This document shows, in pieces, positions 1 through 7,514 of a DNA stretch of 64,000 nt. How positions within the stretch are numbered: position 1 is the stretch's first letter; each line of letters starts with the position of its first letter. The stretch is taken from contig CAWDLZ010000002.1 of NCBI GenBank assembly GCA_963803265.1, positions 124,001 through 188,000 of the forward strand, given 5' to 3'. The position numbers and the translations under genes are program-made. The DNA is from CAIKMD01 sp963803265 (GTDB taxonomy: Bacteria > Pseudomonadota > Alphaproteobacteria > ATCC43930 > CGMCC-115725). The notes under the pieces are model-generated. The model had not been told where the DNA came from. It worked only from the letters and a program-made list of their open reading frames with translations, and searched no databases.

Positions 1-994
1 GGCTACCAGGCGATCCCTTCCGTGCCGCTGCACGCGCGAGGGCGCGCTGCCCAAGCCCGCGCTCTCTCCCGCTCAGCGCCGGGTCGGCTTCGTCCGCCGC
101 GCCCTGGCTTCGCGCGGGCTCGTCGAGGCGGTCACTTTCTCGTTCATGGCCAAGGGTCACGCCGCGCTCTTCGGCGGCGGCTCGGAAGCGCTCACCCTGG
201 CCAATCCGATCAGCGCCGATCTCGATCAAATGCGGCCCTCGGTGCTGCCCAATCTGCTCGCCGCGGCGCAGCGCAACGCCGATCGCGGGTTTCCCAATGG
301 CGCGCTCTACGAGATCGGGCCGCTCTACCGCGATGACACGGCCGAGGGCCAATGGCAGATGGCGACCGGCATCCGCACCGGCCGCACCGGCGTCAAGCGC
401 TGGGACGATCCCGGCCGCGATGTCGACGCGCTCCTGGCCAAGGCCGATGCCGGCGCTGCGCTGCAAGCGGCGGGCGTGCCCGCGGACGGTCTCCAGGTCT
501 CGGCCGATCCGCCTTCCTGGTATCACCCGGGCCGCGCCGGCACGCTGCGCCAAGGCGCCAATGCGCTGGCGCATTTCGGCGAGCTTCATCCGGGCGTGCT
601 GGCCGCGCTGGGGGTAGCCGCTCCGGCGGTTGGCTTCGAGGTCTTTCTCGACCGGATTCCGGCGCCGCGCGCGCGCCAGGGCAAGGCGCGGCCGCTGCTT
701 TCGCTATCGGCGTTCCAGCCGGTCGAGCGCGATTTCGCCTTCGTCGTCGCGGAATCCGTCGCCGCCGACAGCCTGCTGCGCGCGGCGCGCGGGGTCGACA
801 AAAAGCTCGTCGCCGACGTGCGCCTCTTCGATGTTTACCGGGGTAAGGGACTGGAGGCTGGCACGAAGTCGCTCGCCATCACGGTGGTGCTCCAGCCGAC
901 CGAGGAAACCCTCACCGACGCGGCGATCGAGGCGTTCTCATCGAGGCTCGTCGCCGCGGTGGAGAAGGCGACCGGCGGAAAGTTGCGGGCGTAG
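1..994 (+). CDS. pheT: Phenylalanyl-tRNA synthetase beta subunit, 3' part, with a frameshift
   Basis: This is the C-terminal part of the beta chain of the tetrameric enzyme that charges tRNA-Phe in the cytoplasm; the gene begins before the window. The protein reads through the synthetase-like core (ALYEIGPLY, FGELHPGV) and ends in the ferredoxin-fold anticodon-binding domain (QPVERDFAFVV, LFDVYRGKGL, TEETLTDAAIE), which is the normal C-terminus of PheT. The first ten codons read in frame 1 (YQAIPSVPL) and the rest in frame 2, so one extra base lies in the GGG run at 40-42. An essential gene is unlikely to be dead, so a consensus error is the simplest reading. The family and the C-terminus are secure. 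Confidence 0.93.
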   Translation, partial: ATRRSLPCRCTREGALPKPALSPAQRRVGFVRRALASRGLVEAVTFSFMAKGHAALFGGGSEALTLANPISADLDQMRPSVLPNLLAAAQRNADRGFPNGALYEIGPLYRDDTAEGQWQMATGIRTGRTGVKRWDDPGRDVDALLAKADAGAALQAAGVPADGLQVSADPPSWYHPGRAGTLRQGANALAHFGELHPGVLAALGVAAPAVGFEVFLDRIPAPRARQGKARPLLSLSAFQPVERDFAFVVAESVAADSLLRAARGVDKKLVADVRLFDVYRGKGLEAGTKSLAITVVLQPTEETLTDAAIEAFSSRLVAAVEKATGGKLRA

Positions 995-1205
995 CGGCTG
1001 AGATTTCCGCTGCCCGGCGGCGGGCGCCGAGGCTGCTCTCGTTATCTATGCAGCTGGTGCAGTACAGAGCGTGTTTTGCCTCCATGTTATCGGGAGTCAT
1101 CATTATAGACAATCTCCCCTAAGTATATTAACGTGCGCCGTTAACGTGGTGGAAATCTATGCCGATGGGGATGGTTCTCTTACACAAGCGGACCGCGCCG
1201 CTCGT

Positions 1206-2339
1206 GTGGGTCACTATGTGCGACAACCCACCGGATACCGGGCATTTATACCTGAACCGCTGCCGCCCAACCCGCCTGTAAGAATAGACGCCGAAATGCA
1301 GCGGCTGCTCTCAGAGGCCGACGGCGCGCTAGGGCGCCTCGATGGCTCGATCCAGACGCTCCCAAACCCGGATTTGTTCATCTTTATGTATGTCCGTAAA
1401 GAGGCGGTTCTATCGAGCCAGATCGAAGGCACGGAAGCCTCACTGAATGACATCATCAAAGCCGAGGCCAATCTTTTCGCTCCAGAGCGGCCGAATGAGG
1501 TGCGAGAGGTCACTAACTATACCGCCGCTATGAACTATGGCTTGGAGCGCCTCCAGGATCTGCCTCTCTCGATCCGATTGATCCTGGAAATCCACGCTCG
1601 CCTTATGCAAAAAGTACGCGGAAGTCGGGCCAATCCCGGTGAACTACGAACAAGCCAGAATTGGATTGGCCCGAGAGGGTGCACGTTGGCGGAGGCTAGG
1701 TTCGTTCCGCCTCCCCATGAGGAAGCGGCGAAGGCGCTTGGCGATCTGGAGGTGTTTCTACACGGAGACGACGACATCCCGCCGCTAATTCGAATCGGAT
1801 TGGCACACGCTCAATTCGAAACCATCCATCCTTTTCTCGATGGCAATGGCCGCGTCGGGCGATTGCTGATCACCTTTTTCCTCTGCAACAAAGGAATTCT
1901 TCAAAAGCCGGTTCTCTATCTGTCTGTGTACCTGAAAGCGAATCAGAGCGAGTACTACAACCGCCTTCAAGCCGTGCGGGACAAGGGCGAGTGGGAAGAG
2001 TGGCTAAAATTCTTCCTCACTGGCATCCGGGACGTTGCGCGACAGGCTACGGAAACATCGAGAAAAATTGTAGCCCTAAGAGAACAGCATCGCCAACTCA
2101 TTATGGATCGTTTCGGCTCGTCTACCGGTAACGCGATGCGTGTTCTGGAATATATGTACAAGAGACCGTATCTCAACGTTAAAAACGTGGCCGAGCTCTT
2201 GGATATTAGTTACCCAAACGCCAATGGCCTCGTCGAAAAATTTGTCACCAACGAAATCCTCTTCGAGACAACGGGGCGCCGGAGAAATCGAGTTTTCTGG
2301 TATTCGCCCTATACGGAGCTGTTTTCAAATCTCGCTTAA
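1206..2339 (+). CDS. Fic family protein (probable AMP transferase) with N-terminal inhibitory motif
   Basis: Fic enzymes usually transfer AMP from ATP to a hydroxyl side chain of a target protein. The full active-site motif HPFLDGNGRVGR is present at about residues 208-219 from this start, with the catalytic His first. Upstream, SSQIEG at about 70-75 matches the [S/T]xxxE[G/N] inhibitory helix, so this is a self-inhibited class II Fic protein. The C-terminus looks like a winged helix (YLNVKNVAELLDISYPNAN), which suggests DNA binding or autoregulation. The start is uncertain. The frame is open from 1071, but homologues usually begin just before the YVRQPTGYRAFIP segment, so GTG at 1206 is preferred; GTGs at 1146 and 1149 are alternatives. 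It stands alone between pheT and lepA. The target is unknown. Confidence 0.88.
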   Translation: MGHYVRQPTGYRAFIPEPLPPNPPVRIDAEMQRLLSEADGALGRLDGSIQTLPNPDLFIFMYVRKEAVLSSQIEGTEASLNDIIKAEANLFAPERPNEVREVTNYTAAMNYGLERLQDLPLSIRLILEIHARLMQKVRGSRANPGELRTSQNWIGPRGCTLAEARFVPPPHEEAAKALGDLEVFLHGDDDIPPLIRIGLAHAQFETIHPFLDGNGRVGRLLITFFLCNKGILQKPVLYLSVYLKANQSEYYNRLQAVRDKGEWEEWLKFFLTGIRDVARQATETSRKIVALREQHRQLIMDRFGSSTGNAMRVLEYMYKRPYLNVKNVAELLDISYPNANGLVEKFVTNEILFETTGRRRNRVFWYSPYTELFSNLA

Positions 2340-2414
2340 TCGGGGCCTTTTAGACGCCCGCCGCCCTCCGCCGGTTGCGCGCCTGTGCCGCGCACCTTAT
2401 GTTTCATATACCCC

Positions 2415-4217
2415 ATGACCGATCTCCGGCACATCCGAAATTTCGCGATCATCGCGCATATCGACCACGGCAAGTCGACGCTGGCCGACCGGCTGATCCA
2501 GATGTGCGGCGGGCTCGAGGCGCGCGAGATGCGCGAGCAGGTGCTCGACAGCATGGATATCGAGCGCGAGCGCGGCATCACCATCAAGGCGCAAACCGTT
2601 CGCCTCAACTACACCGCGAAGAACGGCGAGAGCTACGTGCTCAACCTCATGGACACGCCCGGCCATGTCGATTTCGCCTATGAGGTCAGCCGGTCGCTCG
2701 CCGCCTGCGAGGGCTCGCTCCTCGTCGTCGATGCCAGCCAGGGCGTCGAGGCGCAGACCCTCGCCAATGTCTATCAGGCGATCGACGCCGGCCACGAAAT
2801 CGTTCCCGTCCTCAACAAGATCGACCTGCCGGCGGCCGACCCCGAGCGGGTGCGCGAGCAGATCGAGGAGGTGATCGGGCTCGACGCCTCGGGCGCTCTC
2901 GAAATCTCGGCCAAGACCGGGCTCAACATCGACCTCGTCTTGGAAGCGCTGGTCGAGCGGCTGCCGCCGCCGCAAGGCGACGCCAAGGCGCCCTTGAAGG
3001 CGCTCCTCGTCGATAGCTGGTACGATTCCTATCTCGGCGTCGTGACGTTAGTGCGGGTGAAGGACGGCGTCCTCAAGCCCGGGCTCAAGGTGCGGATGGT
3101 GGCGACCGGCGCCACCCATATGGTCGAGCGCGTCGGCGTCTTCACCCCGAAGGGCGTGGCGGTGCCCGAGCTCGGTCCCGGCGAGATCGGCTTCATCACC
3201 GCCGGCATCAAGACGGTGGCCGATTGCAAGATCGGCGACACCATCACCGAGGAGCGCCGCCCGGCGGCCGAGGCGCTGCCCGGATTCAAGCCGGTGCAGC
3301 CGGTCGTGTTCTGCGGATTGTTCCCGACCGATTCCGCCGATTACGAGCGCTTGCGCGACAGCCTCGCCAAGCTCCGGCTCAACGATGCCAGCTTCGAATA
3401 CGAGCCCGAGACCTCGGTCGCGCTGGGCTTCGGCTACCGTTGCGGGTTCTTGGGGCTGCTCCATCTCGAGATCATCCAGGAGCGCCTCGAGCGCGAATTC
3501 GATCTCGACCTCATCGCCACCGCGCCCTCGGTGATCTATCGGATTCATCTCACCAACGGCACGGTGATGAACCTCCACAATCCGGTCGACATGCCCGATC
3601 CGGTGCGCATCGAGCACATCGAGGAGCCGTGGATCAAGGCGACGATCCTGGTGCCCGACACCTATCTCGGCAGCGTCCTCGCGCTGTGCGAGGAGCGGCG
3701 CGGCATCCAGAAAGAGCTCACCTATGCCGGCACGCGCGCCATGGTGGTCTATCGGCTGCCGCTCAATGAAGTCGTCTTCGACTTCTACGACCGGCTGAAA
3801 TCGGTCAGCCGGGGCTATGCCAGCTTCGATTACCAGCTCGACGGCTACGAGCCCGGCGATCTCGTGCTCCTCAACATCCTCGTCAACGGCGATCCGGTCG
3901 ATGCCTTGGCCATCATCGTTCACCGCAGCCAGGCCGAGCGCCGCGGCCGCGCGCTGTGCGAGCGTTTGAAGGACCTGATTCCGCGCCAGCTCTTCTTGAT
4001 CGCCATTCAGGCGGCGCTGGGCGGCCGCGTCATCGCGCGCGAGACCATCAAGGCCTTGCGCAAGGACGTGCTCGCCAAATGCTATGGCGGCGACATCACG
4101 CGCAAGCGAAAGCTTCTCGAGAAGCAGAAGGAAGGCCGCAAGCGGATGCGCCAATACGGCAAGGTCGAGATCCCGCAATCGGCGTTCCTCGCCGCGCTCA
4201 AGATGGGCGACGAATAA
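2415..4217 (+). CDS. lepA: Elongation factor 4 (LepA), ribosome back-translocating GTPase
   Basis: LepA is a GTPase that acts on the ribosome, is linked to back-translocation and 30S assembly, and associates with the membrane. The 600-residue protein has the usual family length. The G domain is complete: G1 AHIDHGKST near residue 13, the switch region with ERERGITIK, G3 DTPGH, and G4 NKIDLP. The LepA-specific C-terminal domain follows (KLLEKQKEGRKRMRQ). The ATG at 2415 is preferred because MTDLRHIRNFAIIAHIDHG matches the family N-terminus. An in-frame upstream start at 2385 would add ten residues the family lacks. It is intact, and the small membrane protein gene converges on it three bases downstream. 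Confidence 0.97.
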   Translation: MTDLRHIRNFAIIAHIDHGKSTLADRLIQMCGGLEAREMREQVLDSMDIERERGITIKAQTVRLNYTAKNGESYVLNLMDTPGHVDFAYEVSRSLAACEGSLLVVDASQGVEAQTLANVYQAIDAGHEIVPVLNKIDLPAADPERVREQIEEVIGLDASGALEISAKTGLNIDLVLEALVERLPPPQGDAKAPLKALLVDSWYDSYLGVVTLVRVKDGVLKPGLKVRMVATGATHMVERVGVFTPKGVAVPELGPGEIGFITAGIKTVADCKIGDTITEERRPAAEALPGFKPVQPVVFCGLFPTDSADYERLRDSLAKLRLNDASFEYEPETSVALGFGYRCGFLGLLHLEIIQERLEREFDLDLIATAPSVIYRIHLTNGTVMNLHNPVDMPDPVRIEHIEEPWIKATILVPDTYLGSVLALCEERRGIQKELTYAGTRAMVVYRLPLNEVVFDFYDRLKSVSRGYASFDYQLDGYEPGDLVLLNILVNGDPVDALAIIVHRSQAERRGRALCERLKDLIPRQLFLIAIQAALGGRVIARETIKALRKDVLAKCYGGDITRKRKLLEKQKEGRKRMRQYGKVEIPQSAFLAALKMGDE

Positions 4218-4220
4218 GCC

Positions 4221-4493
4221 TTAGCGAAAGCGCCGCGCGCGCGTAGGGCGGCAAGCCCACAGCAAGGCGAGCCCCAGCGCGGCCAGCACCGGCGCCGCCC
4301 AGATCTCGCCGACTTTGGGCAAGCCAAAGCTCCGGCCGGTCAGGTCGAGCCACAGGAAACCCAGAGATTCGGGTAGTAAACGTCCATCAGCGCGCCACGC
4401 GAGCGCGTCCCGCGCCAGCACCGCGCCCGCGGCCAACAACAACAACCATCCGATCCACCGTCCGATCCGCATCGAGCGATCGTGCGGCGGCAT
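4221..4493 (-). CDS. Small predicted membrane protein, function unknown
   Basis: This 90-residue protein has two clear hydrophobic stretches, one near residues 12-28 (WIGWLLLLAAGAVLA) and one near 67-82 (APVLAALGLALLW). It ends in a basic tail (RPTRARRFR), as expected of a two-span inner membrane protein. It converges on lepA, with the two stop codons three bases apart. No family is recognised. The hydrophobic pattern and the tight packing against lepA favour a real gene over a chance frame. Confidence 0.5.
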   Translation of the reverse strand: MPPHDRSMRIGRWIGWLLLLAAGAVLARDALAWRADGRLLPESLGFLWLDLTGRSFGLPKVGEIWAAPVLAALGLALLWACRPTRARRFR

Positions 4494-4584
4494 CGGCCGA
4501 ATGGCAATGATGACGCCCCGCTCGGTTGCGGCAGAGTCGCGGCTCGGCTAGGGTCGGCGCCCGCCCCGGCGAGGCGGCGCGTGG

Positions 4585-4674
4585 GGAGGGGTGGCCGAGC
4601 GGTTGAAGGCGCACGCTTGGAAAGCGTGTTTACGGGAAACCGTAACGTGGGTTCAAATCCCACTCCCTCCGCCA
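4585..4674 (+). tRNA. tRNA-Ser (anticodon GGA), CCA encoded
   Basis: The acceptor strand GGAGGGG pairs with TCCCTCC, with one G-T at position 7. The D arm contains TGGCCGAGCGG. The anticodon stem CACGC/GCGTG encloses TTGGAAA, so the anticodon is GGA. A long variable arm follows (TTTACGGGAAACCGTAA), as in class II serine tRNAs. The T arm GTGGGTTCAAATCCCAC is normal and CCA is encoded. Its last 12 bases recur at 57405-57416, so it is a likely attachment site for an integrated element. Confidence 0.97.
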
Positions 4675-5000
4675 CCTACACTCTGTCGGAATTTCTCCGT
4701 CGCCGCACGAGACCCCGAAAACCCCAGTATCTGCGCCGTTTTTTGAGAAAGCTCCGGACCGAGCGCCACGCCCGAGAGGCCAAAATTGTCTCTCTCGAGC
4801 CCACATTCTCCAAACCTCCGGACTTCGACGATTTAGTACAGAATTTATAAGCCGCTGATATTGAGCCGTTTTCGACGATGCGGGGCTCCACACTTTTCGA
4901 CATTTGCGCTTGCCTGCCGAGTGATACCGGGGCCGAAATCGACGGTTGATTGCGTTGACGGATTTCATGTCTCCGGTACGGCTATTCGTCCTCAATCATC
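4663..5000 (+). repeat. Left copy of a diverged ~330 bp repeat starting in the tRNA-Ser 3' end
   Basis: From the tRNA 3' end (CTCCCTCCGCCA) onward, this stretch resembles 57405 to about 57740 in the same orientation. Shared blocks include GTCGGAATTTCTCCGTCG, TTTTTTGAGAA and CCCACATTCTCCAAA, with many substitutions between them. A shared GTTGATT...CGTTG block lies near 4946 and 57684. No gene is convincing here. The duplication is consistent with site-specific integration at the tRNA, or with serial insertion of related elements. Confidence 0.7.
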
Positions 5001-5213
5001 AACGTGATCCCGTCAGGCACAACTTCGTCGGGCGGTGGCGGAACTCCTCCGGCTTCCAGCTTCGCCAGGATCTCGAGATCACGTTCTGGATATGCACAGG
5101 GCCTCTTCGCGGGTCACACCGCCGCTAACGGCGCCATGAACCTTGAGGGCTGGGCAAACAGCCCGCCATTGGCTGCCTTGCCGATCAACCGTCACGTGAT
5201 AGCGGATGGTCAC
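4982..5213 (-). pseudogene. HicB-like antitoxin remnant, frameshifted
   Basis: From GTG at 5213 the minus strand reads TIRYHVTVDRQGSQWRAVCP followed by GAVSGGVTREEAL. This is the layout of a short HicB fold: beta strands, a central W.A.CP segment and an EEAL helix. The frame then breaks. One base later it resumes as RDLEILAKLEAGG and ends in a GITLMIEDE tail with a stop at 4982. An extra T at about 5096 explains the break. HicB proteins neutralise the HicA mRNA interferase, but no HicA-like frame is seen beside it. The assignment rests on the fold pattern and is tentative. Confidence 0.45.
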
Positions 5214-5369
5214 GCGCGCGGCTCTCAGCAAAATAGCCTAACAGCACCCAAGCGCCCTCTCCGTTCTCCGAGTGCTATGGTGGAACGCGATCGTACAGGT
5301 CGTGGGCGCGCCTTAATATCTACGTTTTAAGGCGGAAGCGGATGCCCCTCTGTCATTCGATCGATCGGA

Positions 5370-7514
5370 TTATTTTGCTAGCGCAAAATAATTGCACATT
5401 TCTCGTTCCAGCCCTTCGAGCGAGCGACACGCCTCGCTTGCGGCAGTTACCGCCGTGGCTGCCGCGGCTGCGATCTTCAATATCCTATGCTGTACCTCCA
5501 TCGGTGGAATAGCCAGCTCCTCGCCGAGAAACAGCTCTTCCTTCAAGCGCTTTCTATTCGTTGTGCCTCGGCTCGATCGCTTGCATATCTCCACGAATTC
5601 GTCTGATTTCAGCAGCATTGCAAGATACGCAGAGAGTATGACGGTCTGGTCAATCCGAAACATCGGAAAATCTTGCGTGACAAGTGCCCCAGTTAGCTCA
5701 TACGGAATCACGCCAAAGGCTCCATTCCTAGCATCAATGCGGCTCATAATTAAATCGTCTGCGTGGGCAAGAAATTGGGGCCGCGTCTTTATATCTTTAC
5801 CGAGTATCACCGTACGCTCCACCACGCCCTTACCATAAAGTTTGACGGTGATTTGACGGTACGAAGTGTCGCCATTTACGTTTGCCTCGACACGAGTTTT
5901 CGTAAGGACACCAGCAAGTTTGACGCGTGGCCAATGTTTGGGCTGCATTGACGCTAAAGCAATGCTCAATGACGCAGCATCCTTGGCACAAGACAGCGCT
6001 CGCGTAAGATGCTGCTCAGCGGAATCGGACAGCACATTAAACGATAAGTTAGCGGAGAGCCGACGCGTAGGGTTTCTAAAGTCGAGCGAGTAGTTTGCAT
6101 TCTCTATTTGCGATCTATCTATGATCCACGCTCTCTCATTAGGCGATTTGTTCCCGAACCAGGTCAACACTGGTCGTAGCTCGTCGTAGGTTAGCGGGGA
6201 GGAGACCGTGTAACGCGGATCACGCATCGCGCGACGTGTCTCCATGACGTCGTGTTGGTAGATCCACACAACGTCGGTGCTGCCAGACGTGTCTAGAAAG
6301 AGAAGGTTGGTTTGGATATCAGAGTATGGTTCGAATACTCCTTTTGGGAGACGAACAACGGTGTGGAGGCGAAACTCACTGATTAGCCGCTGTCGAATAC
6401 GACGAGCTACGCCCGCGTCAGACATAACGCTTTCCGGGACGACCACTGCGGCCCGTGACGGCCGGCCGACCGCAGTCTGGTGTCGATGAAGTTTCCGCAT
6501 AATGAGCTGAAGGAACAAGAGGGCTGTCTCGGCGGTCTGTAGGTCGTTTGGAAAATTATCTTGAACTCCCCGTTCCTCTTCGCCGCCGAATGGCGGGTTG
6601 GTGAGGATGACATCCACACGATCCCTCTCGCCAATCTCTGAGAGCTTGAAGCGTAGCGCATTCTCGGAATCGATTTTCGGAGCGTCGAGGCCATGCAGCA
6701 GCAAATTCATCTGGCATAGGAGGTAAGGGAGTGGCTTGGGTTCGCACCCGGATAAGGAGCGCTCTTGAAGAATCCGACGCTCGGCCACCGTCTTCACTTG
6801 TGCGGCCAGATGGTTAAACGCCTCAACGAGAAAGCCGCCGGTACCCGCAGCGGGGTCGAGAATGGTTTCCCCGAGACGCGGATCAGTGACTTCGACCATG
6901 AACCGCACGACCGACCGCGGCGTATAGAATTCCCCGGAATCACCGGCGGCATCGCGCATCTCACGCAACATGGTTTCATAGAGGGCACCGAGCGTGTGTA
7001 GCTCTTGGCTCGACGTAAAATAAATCTCAGCGACCTTGTTGATAACATCCCTGAGCAGGTAGCCGCTTTTCATGCGGTTATCGACGCCCCGGAAGACGGT
7101 TGCGACGACATCGCGCCGATCGTCGCCGTTTGAGCTGGTTAGGCTTCGCAGATAGGCGAAGAGCCCAGGACCGCGTTTGCCGTCCGGGCGCATGGCCTCA
7201 TCTTGATTGATAAAAAAAAGAAGTTCATCGCCAGTGATTCCTTGCGGGTTCACCGCCCAATCGCGCCAGCGATAGGGTGCTTCGATCGCAGGGCGGAATT
7301 TGCGGCCGGCAAGCGTTGCCTCTTCTTTTCGTTGTAGCTCCAAATCGTCGAGAAATTTTAGGAACATGATCCAGGTCAGCAGTGGCAGCCGATCAAGATC
7401 GCCGTTAAGACCTTTGTCCTTGCGCATGATGTTGCGCGCGGATTTCAGCAAACTCCCAAGCGCTTGAGCCGTTGTCGGCGTAGGCATTTTTGCTAGGAAG
7501 GGCTTAGGAGGCAT
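5370..7514 (-). CDS. hsdM: Type I restriction system methyltransferase fused to one specificity (TRD) domain
   Basis: Residues 1-500 form an N6-adenine methyltransferase subunit. They contain an N-terminal HsdM helical domain (LLTWIMFLKFLDDLE), the EFYTPR entry motif at about 195, the SAM motif DPAAGTGG at 220-227 and the catalytic NPPF at 306-309. Residues from about 528 to 714 look like half of an HsdS subunit: a target-recognition domain (DLIMSRIDARNGAFG), then SSRGTTNRKRLKEELFLGEELAIPP and a helical spacer. Classical HsdS has two such domains and is a separate protein, and none is found here. The start overlaps the end of hsdR by 11 bases, so the two are co-transcribed. ATG at 7487 is an alternative start. 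Methylation probably protects host DNA from the HsdR partner. Confidence 0.9.
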   Translation of the reverse strand: MPPKPFLAKMPTPTTAQALGSLLKSARNIMRKDKGLNGDLDRLPLLTWIMFLKFLDDLELQRKEEATLAGRKFRPAIEAPYRWRDWAVNPQGITGDELLFFINQDEAMRPDGKRGPGLFAYLRSLTSSNGDDRRDVVATVFRGVDNRMKSGYLLRDVINKVAEIYFTSSQELHTLGALYETMLREMRDAAGDSGEFYTPRSVVRFMVEVTDPRLGETILDPAAGTGGFLVEAFNHLAAQVKTVAERRILQERSLSGCEPKPLPYLLCQMNLLLHGLDAPKIDSENALRFKLSEIGERDRVDVILTNPPFGGEEERGVQDNFPNDLQTAETALLFLQLIMRKLHRHQTAVGRPSRAAVVVPESVMSDAGVARRIRQRLISEFRLHTVVRLPKGVFEPYSDIQTNLLFLDTSGSTDVVWIYQHDVMETRRAMRDPRYTVSSPLTYDELRPVLTWFGNKSPNERAWIIDRSQIENANYSLDFRNPTRRLSANLSFNVLSDSAEQHLTRALSCAKDAASLSIALASMQPKHWPRVKLAGVLTKTRVEANVNGDTSYRQITVKLYGKGVVERTVILGKDIKTRPQFLAHADDLIMSRIDARNGAFGVIPYELTGALVTQDFPMFRIDQTVILSAYLAMLLKSDEFVEICKRSSRGTTNRKRLKEELFLGEELAIPPMEVQHRILKIAAAAATAVTAASEACRSLEGLEREMCNYFALAK

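Noticed and set aside
3048..4178. Long antisense open frame across lepA
   Set aside because: It is the usual GC-rich shadow of a real gene; the translation is rich in Leu/Ala/Asp/His without a fold pattern. Similar shadows over istA, the recombinase, UbiD and CoxL genes were also dropped.
4630..4995. Minus-strand protein ending in EWDLNPRYGFP that overlaps the tRNA-Ser
   Set aside because: The last part is the antisense of the tRNA gene, a well-known source of false proteins. The same pattern appears at 57417-57776 because of the repeat.
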